Positions 17,970 to 25,538 of a stretch of DNA of 64,000 nucleotides are shown here, in pieces. How positions within the stretch are numbered: the stretch's first letter is position 1; each line of letters starts with the position of its first letter. The stretch is from positions 62,001 to 126,000 of the forward strand of contig UQIK01000001.1 of the NCBI GenBank assembly GCA_900541125.1, written 5' to 3'. The DNA comes from an uncultured Collinsella sp. GTDB taxonomy: Bacteria; Actinomycetota; Coriobacteriia; Coriobacteriales; Coriobacteriaceae. Below the pieces are notes generated by a model that worked only from the letters and a program-made list of their open reading frames with translations, was not told the origin of the DNA and ran no database searches. A program made the position numbers and the translations under genes.

Positions 17970-18401
17970 TTACTGGATGCGAGTTCGGCAGTAGGGGCAG
18001 ACCTTCCAGTGCGCGTCGAGCGGGCGATGGCAGCTGGGGCACACGTTGCGAACCTGGGTGTCGCACACGGGGCAGACCACAAAGTCCTTCTCGATGGGGG
18101 CGCCGCACTGCGGGCAGGTGCCGTACTGGGCAAGCTGGCGCTCGCGCAGGGCCATGTCCAGCTCCTGCTCCTCGCGGTCGGCCGCGTAGGAGTGCGGACG
18201 CAGAACCAGATAGGCGATGAGGCCCACAAACGGGATGAGGGCGATGATGCCCCATGCCACGTAGGCGCTGGCGCCGCGGCGGCGAGCGTCGATGAACACA
18301 TAGACGACCGACAGCACATACAGGGCGATGATAAAGCCAACAAAGGCATAGACGACGCCCATAAGCTGCAGCGACATGAGCTCGGAGATGTACTTGGACA
18401 T
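17970..18401 (-). CDS. Small membrane protein with double zinc ribbon
   Basis: A 143-residue protein. Two hydrophobic helices (about residues 12-38 and 48-66, with a RRRGA turn between) resemble PLDc_N-type membrane anchors. The C-terminal half has CPQCG, CPVC, CPSCH and CPYC pairs, which form two zinc ribbons. Function is unknown; it may sense or scaffold at the membrane. It is transcribed divergently from the flavoprotein operon at 18970. The ribosome site is GAAAGG. Confidence 0.7.
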   Translation of the reverse strand: MSKYISELMSLQLMGVVYAFVGFIIALYVLSVVYVFIDARRRGASAYVAWGIIALIPFVGLIAYLVLRPHSYAADREEQELDMALRERQLAQYGTCPQCGAPIEKDFVVCPVCDTQVRNVCPSCHRPLDAHWKVCPYCRTRIQ

Positions 18402-18501
18402 TGGGGTGTACCTTTCGGATTATTTACAGTCCATCCAAGTTTACCACGGGGTTTGTTTATATAGGACCACGGCTAGGGGCGGGGCTGGTGCGGACACAAA
18501 C

Positions 18502-18800
18502 ATCTCAATCTGTAACAGGTGGGAGCGGAATCCGGGTTTAGTTGTTACAGATCGAGACAAAGAAAACCGTCCGGTCCGAATGTCTCAATCTGTAACAGTT
18601 ACTACGCAAAAACGCTCCCAGATGTTACAGATCGAGACAGAAGAATCTCTCCCTGACTTTAAATCTCGATCTGTAACACATGGGACCGATTTTCCCCTCT
18701 TGCTGTTACAGATCAAGACAAACGGAGGGGCCGTCTGGCAAACGTCTCGATCCGTAACATCTGGAACCCAGTTCTTCTGCCCACTGTTACAGAACGAGAC
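18502..18800. repeat. Array of eight alternately inverted 15-17-bp motifs, period ~80 bp
   Basis: The motif TCTCgATCTGTAACA (forward) and its complement occur in turn. Forward copies start near 18502, 18581, 18663 and 18743; inverted copies end at 18559, 18639, 18720 and 18800. Each forward/inverted pair could form a hairpin with a 25-nt variable loop. Pairs are separated by 21-24 variable bases. The array fills the space between divergent genes. On the minus strand an open frame runs through much of it, giving a peptide repeat (VTDRD), but I see no gene support. Confidence 0.8.
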
Positions 18801-18969
18801 AAACCTCTGATACCAGGGGCGGAAGACAAGGTCATCGATGCTCCCGAGTCTCCCCTCGCCTGCCGTTGGCGGATGCAGCGGGGCTGTTCGCCGCATTGCC
18901 GCCGCACTGGAGGTGTGCAGACCGTAGGATAGTCCTATTGACGGCCTGTCAACTCGTCTGGGAGGCACC

Positions 18970-20451
18970 GTGACGGAAACGTATGATATCGCAATTGTGG
19001 GCGCGGGCATCACCGGGTGCGCCATCGCGCGGCAGCTCGCGCGCTATGACTTGTCCATTTGTGTGGTCGAGGCGGCCAACGACATTGCGCTGGGCGCGTC
19101 GAAGGCCAACGGCGGCCTGGTGCACGCCGGCTACGATCCGGCGCCAGGCACCGTAAAGGCGCAGGTCAACGCCCGCGGCTGCGAACTGTATGGCACCTGG
19201 TCCCAGGAGTTAGGATTTTTGTTTTGCCGAACCGGTTCGATGGTACTGGGCTTTAGCGACGAGGACCACGCACACCTGGAGAAGCTGCGCCAGAATGGCC
19301 TTGCTAACGGCGTGCCCGAGCTGTCGATTATCGACCCCGAGCGCATCCATGAGCTGGAGCCGCGCGCGAGTGCCCAGGCCACGTGTGCGTTGTGGTGCCC
19401 TTCAACCGGTTATGTCGACCCATTTGAAGTGGCCATCGCCGCGCTGGAGAACGCGGTCGCCAACGGCGTGACGTTTATGCGCTCCGCACCGGTTGAGGCC
19501 ATTGAGGTTGCTGGCTCGCACGACGAGGACGCTTCAGCCGACGGCAAGGTCCGAGCACGCTTTACGCTGTTGACGCCCGCCGGCGACGTGCGTTGCCGTT
19601 ACCTGATCAACGCCGCGGGCAACGGCGCCGCGGACATCTCGCATATGGCGGGCGCCGAGGACTTCCAGATGGTCTGGCGCCAGGGCAACATCGTGGTGCT
19701 GGACAAGGAGCCTCGTGCGCTCATGCCGCTCTACCCCGTACCCACGCCGGTGTCCAAGGGCGTTATCGTCACGGGTACCGTGCACGGCAACACCGTGATT
19801 ACCGCGACGGCCGCCGAGCGCGAGCCCGGAGACACGCAGACCTATGCGAGCGATGTCAGCGCGTTGCTTGGCGGCGCGCGCAAGCTGGTGCCCGATCTGG
19901 ACACGCGCCGCGTGGTGCGCGCGTTTGCCGGCGGGCGTCCGGTCATTCAGGGAACGAACGACTTCTTTATTGGGCAGTCCGCCGTAGTGCCAGGCCTGTT
20001 CCAGGCCGCGGGCATTCAGTCGCCGGGCGTGGCGAGTGCGCCGGCCATTGCCGAGCGCATGGAGCAGGTACTGCGCGATGCCGGCGTGACCCTGTGCGAA
20101 CGAGACGATTGGAACCCGATTCGCCGCGCGCCGGACGACTTCGACCGTGCGCCGCTTGCACGCAAGGAAGAGCTCATCGAGTCCGACCCCGCGTGGGGGC
20201 AGATCGTCTGCCGCTGCGAGACGGTGCCCGAGGCCGAGATTGTTGCCGCGATCCGACGCCGCCCGGGCGCGGTTTCGGTCGAGGGCGTCAAGCGCCGCTG
20301 TCGCGCCGGCATGGGTCGGTGCCAGAGCGGCTTTTGCCAGAGCCGCATGGTGGCGATTCTGGCCCGCGAGCTGGGCTGCGAGCCCAGCGAGGTACTGTTG
20401 GAGGATGCCGGATCTTGGCTGGTCGAGGGACCGCTGAAGGGGGTGCGCTAG
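18970..20451 (+). CDS. FAD-dependent oxidoreductase, GlpA-like, with BFD-type [2Fe-2S] domain
   Basis: A 493-residue DAO-family flavoprotein resembling the anaerobic glycerol-3-phosphate dehydrogenase A subunit. The FAD-binding motif is DIAIVGAGITGCAIARQLA at the N-terminus. The substrate-domain signature is GGLVHAGYDP near residue 55. The C-terminus has CRCETV near 415 and CRAGMGRCQSGFC near 445, a bacterioferredoxin-associated [2Fe-2S] domain. It starts with GTG behind GGGAGG. It is the first of three co-transcribed genes that resemble a GlpABC-like complex; glycerol-3-phosphate or a related 2-hydroxy acid is the likely substrate. Confidence 0.85.
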   Translation: MTETYDIAIVGAGITGCAIARQLARYDLSICVVEAANDIALGASKANGGLVHAGYDPAPGTVKAQVNARGCELYGTWSQELGFLFCRTGSMVLGFSDEDHAHLEKLRQNGLANGVPELSIIDPERIHELEPRASAQATCALWCPSTGYVDPFEVAIAALENAVANGVTFMRSAPVEAIEVAGSHDEDASADGKVRARFTLLTPAGDVRCRYLINAAGNGAADISHMAGAEDFQMVWRQGNIVVLDKEPRALMPLYPVPTPVSKGVIVTGTVHGNTVITATAAEREPGDTQTYASDVSALLGGARKLVPDLDTRRVVRAFAGGRPVIQGTNDFFIGQSAVVPGLFQAAGIQSPGVASAPAIAERMEQVLRDAGVTLCERDDWNPIRRAPDDFDRAPLARKEELIESDPAWGQIVCRCETVPEAEIVAAIRRRPGAVSVEGVKRRCRAGMGRCQSGFCQSRMVAILARELGCEPSEVLLEDAGSWLVEGPLKGVR

Positions 20452-20452
20452 G

Positions 20453-21820
20453 ATGGCGACGCTTGATATGCGCGACGAACGCGCGGAGGCAGGAGCCGTA
20501 GCGTCGGTGTCGACGCAGGCGTTCGACGTGGTCGTTATCGGCGGCGGACCTGCCGGCATGGCGGCCGCACTTGCCGCACATAAGGCAGACGCGCGCGTGG
20601 CCATCGTGGAGCGCGAGCAGCATCTGGGCGGCATCCTGTGCCAGTGCATCCACCCCGGTTTTGGCCTTTCGCACTTTAAGCAGGAGCTCACCGGCCCCGA
20701 GTACGCGCAGCGCTTTATCGACCAGGTGCGCGCGACCGACATTGCGCTGTTCTTGGACAGCATGGTGCTTGGGATTGATTCGGGCGAGTCCACGGAAGAC
20801 GCCGCGGTCCACACCGTCACGCTCATGAGTCCTGCCGGCATGCTTCAGCTCACCGGACGCGCGGTCGTCCTTGCTATGGGATGCCGTGAGCGCACGCGCA
20901 GCGAGATCAAGATTCCCGGCAGCCGTCCCGCCGGCGTGTTTACGGCGGGCCTAGCGCAGCGATACATCAATATCGAAAACCTTAAGCCCGGCTCGCGCGC
21001 TGTCATTTTGGGCTCGGGCGACATCGGGCTTATCATGGCACGCCGTTGCACACTCGAGGGGATTTCGGTCGAGGGCGTGTACGAGCTCATGCCGTACGCC
21101 AACGGCCTGCGCCGCAACGTCAAGAACTGCCTGGACGACTTTGGTATTCCGCTGCACCTATCCACCACCGTGACGCGCGTGATCGGACACGATCGCGTGG
21201 AGGCTGTCGAGGTGAGTCGGGTCGACGAGCGCCTGGCGCCTATTCCGGGGACCGAGCGCGTTGTTCCGTGCGACACGCTGCTGCTATCGGTGGGCCTGAT
21301 TCCCGAGAACGAGCTTTCGGTGGACGCGGGTGTTGAGCTTGACCCGCGCACGCGCGGCGCCGTGGTGGACCAGAGTCTGCAAACGGGCGTGCCGGGCATC
21401 TTTGCCTGCGGCAACGTGCTGCACGTGCACGATCTGGCCGACAATGTGACGGCCGAGTCCGAGCGTGCCGGTGCGGCTGCGGCGGCGTATGCGTTGGGGA
21501 ACGGAGCGAATGTAGAAACCGGCCCTGCGGGCCCGGGCTGCCAGCTCACGGTCTCCCCTGCCGGCATTGCGGGCTACGCATTGCCGGGGCGCATTACGGC
21601 TGTGGCACTCACCAAACTCAACTTCCGCGTGCGCCGACCGGTCGACGCCGCCCGCGTGCGCATTCTGGCAGGCGACGAAGAACTATTCGCTGGCAAGGTC
21701 CGCCCGTTCAAACCGAGCGTTATGGAAAGCTTCCCGCTGCCGGCAAAGGTGATTCAGCGCGTACTCGACCTGGGTGTTAGCGAGATTGTCCTGTCCGTCG
21801 ATCCCGTTGAGGAGGCGTAA
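20453..21820 (+). CDS. NAD(P)/FAD-dependent oxidoreductase (second subunit)
   Basis: A 455-residue two-dinucleotide-binding flavoprotein. The FAD motif DVVVIGGGPAGMAAALAA is near residue 25. A cysteine pair in GGILCQCIHPGFG near 65 may be redox active. The NAD-binding GSGDIGLIMARR is near 190 and the second FAD motif GIFACGNVLHVHD near 320. It begins 1 nt after the preceding stop. Proteins of this type sit between GlpA-like and DUF1667 subunits in anaerobes and pass electrons on. There is a ~25-residue extension before the FAD motif. Confidence 0.85.
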   Translation: MATLDMRDERAEAGAVASVSTQAFDVVVIGGGPAGMAAALAAHKADARVAIVEREQHLGGILCQCIHPGFGLSHFKQELTGPEYAQRFIDQVRATDIALFLDSMVLGIDSGESTEDAAVHTVTLMSPAGMLQLTGRAVVLAMGCRERTRSEIKIPGSRPAGVFTAGLAQRYINIENLKPGSRAVILGSGDIGLIMARRCTLEGISVEGVYELMPYANGLRRNVKNCLDDFGIPLHLSTTVTRVIGHDRVEAVEVSRVDERLAPIPGTERVVPCDTLLLSVGLIPENELSVDAGVELDPRTRGAVVDQSLQTGVPGIFACGNVLHVHDLADNVTAESERAGAAAAAYALGNGANVETGPAGPGCQLTVSPAGIAGYALPGRITAVALTKLNFRVRRPVDAARVRILAGDEELFAGKVRPFKPSVMESFPLPAKVIQRVLDLGVSEIVLSVDPVEEA

Positions 21821-21824
21821 GGCC

Positions 21825-22223
21825 ATGAGCATAAACGCGATCGAAACGCTGCAGTTCAACTGCACCACCTGCCCATCCGAGTGCCTCCTGACCGTAGAGG
21901 TAGAGCGTGACGCAGACGGCGCCGTGGTAGAGGTGCGCTCCGTGACCGGCAACAGCTGCCCCCGCGGCGATAAGTTCGCGCATCAGGAGCTCACCTGCCC
22001 CATGCGCGTACTCACCACAACCGTGGCCCTATCCGGCGGCGGCGAGGCGCTGCTACCCGTGCGCACGGCCGAAGCCATCCCGCTGGCACTCCACGCCCAG
22101 GCGATGGACCTCATCCGCGGTCTGGTCGTCGAGGCCCCCATCCGCATGGGCGACGTCGTTCTGGATGACCTCCTCGACACGGGCATCAACCTCATCGCCA
22201 GCATGGACATCGACCCTGTCTAG
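21825..22223 (+). CDS. DUF1667 protein (third subunit of the flavoprotein complex)
   Basis: A 132-residue protein with CTTCPSEC near residue 12, CPRGDKFA near 45 and CPMRVLTTTV near 58. These are the conserved cysteines of DUF1667, likely to bind an iron-sulfur cluster. The ATG is preceded by GAGGAGG overlapping the stop of the flavoprotein gene. DUF1667 proteins regularly accompany GlpA-like and NAD/FAD oxidoreductases, supporting a three-subunit enzyme. Confidence 0.85.
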   Translation: MSINAIETLQFNCTTCPSECLLTVEVERDADGAVVEVRSVTGNSCPRGDKFAHQELTCPMRVLTTTVALSGGGEALLPVRTAEAIPLALHAQAMDLIRGLVVEAPIRMGDVVLDDLLDTGINLIASMDIDPV

Positions 22224-22281
22224 GTAGCTCATTTGGGATGGAGCTCTTTAGCTACCCCGCCATCCACCTCGCCCCTCCTCA

Positions 22282-22346
22282 ATTGCGGTGAAATAGTTCC
22301 TGATTTCCACCAAACCCCAGCATCCAGGAACTATTCCACCGCAACT
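22282..22346. repeat. Type A palindromic element, copy 1
   Basis: Arms attgcggtgaaatagttcctg and caggaactattccaccgcaact pair with one mismatch around a 22-nt loop. The same arms recur at 23818, 61623 and 62934 with different loops. Each copy lies just after the 3' end of a plus-strand gene. No U-tract follows. Confidence 0.8.
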
Positions 22347-22390
22347 ATCCTTGGAATCGGTATTTGGCTTGTTCCTACTTTAGTGCCAAT

Positions 22391-22546
22391 TCAAAACTAT
22401 GCCGGATTACGGGGCTGATTCGGAGACCCCCATCCATACCGGCAATTTTCGATTTTTGATAAGCCGTCTACCTGCGGTTTTAATTTCGCGATTTTTCCCA
22501 TAGTCAAGTAATACAGGTCCAGCCCCGTAATCCGCCATAGTTTTGA
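22391..22546. repeat. Long palindromic element with 27-bp arms
   Basis: Arms 22391-22417 and 22520-22546 pair with a single mismatch around a 102-nt loop. The loop contains acctgcggtttt, also present in the loop of the element at 91-215. It lies between the DUF1667 gene and the peptidase gene. Nothing else is visible in 22224-22704 apart from this and the type A element. Confidence 0.7.
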
Positions 22547-22704
22547 AGCCAGCCCATTTGGGACGGGCCTCTTATGGCTACTTTTGCCCAAACGTTCGCT
22601 AGGCTGGCCATGCCAAGGAGTGTCCCAAAGTGCCGGCATAAAAGGAACGTCCCTAGCTGCCGGGCTTGGGATACTATGGTGCCACCCTAGCGAAAGGATG
22701 TTTC

Positions 22705-23793
22705 ATGGCACATGTCGATGACCAGCGTGTGGCGCGCGTGCTCGATGCGCTCGAGGCTCAGCACCCCGGCGCACAGCTGCTCGTAAACGACCCGTGGTCG
22801 ATTTATTACCTGACCGGATTTTATGCCGATATGCTCGAGCGTTTTTGTGGTGTGCTGCTCGCACGCGGTAGCGAGCCCGTAATCTTGGTCAACGCGCTGC
22901 ATCAGCTGCCGGAATATGACAATGCCCGCGTCGCCTATCACACCGACACCGACGTCGTGGCCGACGCCATCGTTCGCGAGGTCAATCCATCCAAGCCCCT
23001 CGGCATCGACGCCGTCATGCGCTCCGGCTTTTTGATGCCGCTCATGGAGCGCCATGCCGCGAGCGAGTTCTTCCTGGGCGACTTTGCCGTCACCGCCGCA
23101 CGCACCCACAAGGATGCCGCCGAGCAGGAGCTCATGCGCGCGTCCTCGGCCGCTAACGACGCCGTAATGGCCGACGCCATGCAGCTCGTATACGAAGGCG
23201 TGACGGAGTGCGAAATTGCCGACCAGATGCTCGGCCTGTATCGCAAGCACGGCTGCGAGGGCTTTAGCTTTCCGCCCATCGTGAGCTTTGGCGCCAACGC
23301 CGGCGACCCGCACCACGAGCCCGACGACACCGTACTCAAGCGCGGCGAAGTGGTGCTGTTCGACATTGGCGGACGCCACCGAAACTACTGCTCGGACATG
23401 ACGCGCACGTTCTTTTGGGGCGAGCCGGACAAGGAGACCGCACGCATCTACGACATCGTGCGCCGCGCCAACGAAGCCGCCGAGGCGCTCATCGCACCGG
23501 GCGTGCGCATGTGCGACCTGGACCGCGCCGCGCGCAACGTGATTGAGGAAGCGGGCTATGGGCAGTACTTTACGCACCGTCTGGGACACTCGATCGGTCT
23601 GCAGGACCATGAGCCAGGCGATGTCTCGCTTGTTAACGAGCAGGTCGTAGAGCCGGGCATGACGTTCTCCATCGAGCCGGGCATCTACCTCCCCGGCCGC
23701 ACCGGCGTCCGCATCGAAGACCTTGCCCTGGTCACCGAGTCCGGCGTCGAGATTCTCAACGCCTACCCCCACGACCCAGTCCGTCTAGACTAG
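22705..23793 (+). CDS. M24-family aminopeptidase (Xaa-Pro dipeptidase-like)
   Basis: A 362-residue metallopeptidase. The N-terminal creatinase domain has SIYYLTGFYADM near residue 32. The pita-bread catalytic domain shows the metal ligands: D in LFDIGGRHRNYCSDMTRTF near 220-232, H in THRLGHSIGLQDHEPG near 292, E in FSIEPGIYLPG near 330 and E in RIEDLALVT near 345. It cleaves peptides with proline at the second position. The ATG at 22705 has AAAGGA upstream; 13 further codons in frame before it are unlikely to be translated. Confidence 0.88.
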   Translation: MAHVDDQRVARVLDALEAQHPGAQLLVNDPWSIYYLTGFYADMLERFCGVLLARGSEPVILVNALHQLPEYDNARVAYHTDTDVVADAIVREVNPSKPLGIDAVMRSGFLMPLMERHAASEFFLGDFAVTAARTHKDAAEQELMRASSAANDAVMADAMQLVYEGVTECEIADQMLGLYRKHGCEGFSFPPIVSFGANAGDPHHEPDDTVLKRGEVVLFDIGGRHRNYCSDMTRTFFWGEPDKETARIYDIVRRANEAAEALIAPGVRMCDLDRAARNVIEEAGYGQYFTHRLGHSIGLQDHEPGDVSLVNEQVVEPGMTFSIEPGIYLPGRTGVRIEDLALVTESGVEILNAYPHDPVRLD

Positions 23794-23817
23794 GCACGCA
23801 ACCAAAGCTCCCCTAGA

Positions 23818-23884
23818 AGTTGCGGTGGAATAGTTCCTGGATGGGCTGCTAGAACCCAAAAATAGGAACTATTTCACCGCAACT
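23818..23884. repeat. Type A palindromic element, copy 2
   Basis: Arms agttgcggtggaatagttcct and aggaactatttcaccgcaact (one mismatch) with a 23-nt loop. It sits between the convergent peptidase and folC genes, where it could stop transcription from both sides. Confidence 0.8.
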
Positions 23885-23916
23885 GATGAGGGGATGGGTT
23901 AACGGAGCAGGGCGGG

Positions 23917-25260
23917 CTAGCGTAGCAGCCCCGCTACTTCGCCGGCTAGGGTGATGGTACCGGCGGCTACGAAGGACTCGCCCGCGGCCTCGAAAGCTGC
24001 AAGGGCCTCGGACACGCTGGGGTACACGCCCGCGAGCTTATTGGCATCCACCAGGGCAGCGAGCTCCTCCGCCGGTAGGGCGCGGTCGGAATCGGTCTGC
24101 GTCACGACCACACGGGGGAACGCCGGAATCAGCACGTCGACGATGCCCGCCACGTCCTTGTCAGCCAGCGCGGCGCACAGCAGCGTGGGGCGATTTTCCA
24201 CGCACGGATCGATCTCGTCCAGGGCGCTCACAAAGTTCTCGCAGCTCTGGGGGTTATGGCAGGCGTCGATCAGCTTGAGCGGATCGGTTCCCAGCACATC
24301 AAAGCGACCCGGCGTGGGGCAGCCCATAAGCGAAGCGTCGAGCGCCTCATGGTCGAGCTCGCGACCCAAATACCCCTCGCACAGCATGATCGCGCACGCG
24401 GCATTCTGCGGCTGATAGGCCGGTTTGACCATGCTCGATGTATAGATTGCACGCGGCGTGGTGCAGCTAAACTCCACCGTATCGCCCACGTGTGCCGGAA
24501 GTTTGGTCGTCGTATGGCTCACCACGAGCGGCACAACACCGCATTCGCGGCAACGGGCATCCATCACACATTGAACGCTCGGCTCATGCGCACCCTCGCC
24601 CAAAACAACCAAACGCCCGGGTTTGATAACCGCAGCCTTCTCCCCCGCAATAGCCCCAAGCGTGTCGCCAAGGACCTTCGTATGGTCGAGTCCAATGCCC
24701 GTAATGGCGACAGCCACGGGATCTGTCGCACTCGTAGCATCCCATCGTCCGCCCATGCCAACCTCAAGCACGGCCACGTCCACGCAAGCCTCGGCAAACA
24801 TAGTCAAACCGGCCACGGACAAAAGATCGAAGGGCGTAATAGAACGGAGCTCCTCACCCGCCGCCTCACGACGTGCGTTGAGACGACGACCCGCCTCATA
24901 CGCCGCAGAGACACCATGGGCAAAGACCTCGTCTGAGACGACCTTTCCATCAATCTCCATACGCTCGGGATAACGCACCAGATGAGGAGACGTAAAGAGC
25001 GCCGTCTTAAGGCCCTCTCCGCGAAGAATGGCAGCCGAGAATCGCGTCGTCGAGGTCTTTCCATTGGTACCGGCTATCTGGACGCAATCATAGAACTCGT
25101 CAGGACGACCAAGCTCATCGAGCATCTCGACGACGGTCTCGAGCAACGGTGTGGAATAACGCGCAATCTTGCCCGTATCGGCCGCAAGTGCAACAGCCTC
25201 ATCAAAAGAAAGCTCCGGAACCTCAAACGGCACCGAATACAACCCAGAACGCTTCGCCAT
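23917..25260 (-). CDS. folC: Folylpolyglutamate synthase/dihydrofolate synthase
   Basis: A 447-residue Mur-ligase-family enzyme that adds glutamate to folates, and perhaps to dihydropteroate. The P-loop is IAGTNGKTSTT near residue 60. TPFDLLSVAGLTMFAE near 135 and VLEVGMGGRWDATSA near 155 are family motifs. DACHNPQS near 330 belongs to the C-terminal domain. The start at 25260 has GAGGGGAC seven bases upstream; an in-frame extension of 19 codons lacks one. The gap to valS (25261-25538) carries only a palindromic element. Confidence 0.9.
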   Translation of the reverse strand: MAKRSGLYSVPFEVPELSFDEAVALAADTGKIARYSTPLLETVVEMLDELGRPDEFYDCVQIAGTNGKTSTTRFSAAILRGEGLKTALFTSPHLVRYPERMEIDGKVVSDEVFAHGVSAAYEAGRRLNARREAAGEELRSITPFDLLSVAGLTMFAEACVDVAVLEVGMGGRWDATSATDPVAVAITGIGLDHTKVLGDTLGAIAGEKAAVIKPGRLVVLGEGAHEPSVQCVMDARCRECGVVPLVVSHTTTKLPAHVGDTVEFSCTTPRAIYTSSMVKPAYQPQNAACAIMLCEGYLGRELDHEALDASLMGCPTPGRFDVLGTDPLKLIDACHNPQSCENFVSALDEIDPCVENRPTLLCAALADKDVAGIVDVLIPAFPRVVVTQTDSDRALPAEELAALVDANKLAGVYPSVSEALAAFEAAGESFVAAGTITLAGEVAGLLR

Positions 25261-25415
25261 AACCAAAGTCCCCTCAACATAAAAAGAGGCCCGTAAGCAA
25301 CAACGAGCCCCTCCCATTCAAAATATCAGCCAAACACCGCTTTGCAGCGAGATCAAGACCACGACCAAGTGGCCCTAACCGGCAGGCAACGGACGCCCCC
25401 GTAACCGCTATGGGA

Positions 25416-25523
25416 GCGGTTTGGGGCTTTGCTCGATACAAGTTCCGCACGAGCCGAAGGCCACTTAATGTGGCCTTCGTGCGAGCAGGACTGTTCGCAG
25501 TAGCGAGCAATGCCCCAAACCGC
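25416..25523. repeat. Nested palindromic element downstream of valS
   Basis: Outer arms 25416-25435 and 25504-25523 pair with one mismatch. A 42-bp core at 25445-25486 is itself an imperfect palindrome. The core recurs in inverted orientation at 28297-28338, upstream of valS, with 40 of 42 positions equal; the two differences swap a G-C pair for an A-T pair in the core stem. It lies 15 bp after the valS stop. Confidence 0.8.
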
Positions 25524-25538
25524 GTCCCCCAGTTACGC

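Noticed and set aside
18502..18800. Possible CRISPR array
   Set aside because: The repeats alternate in orientation, spacers differ in length class, and there are no cas genes.
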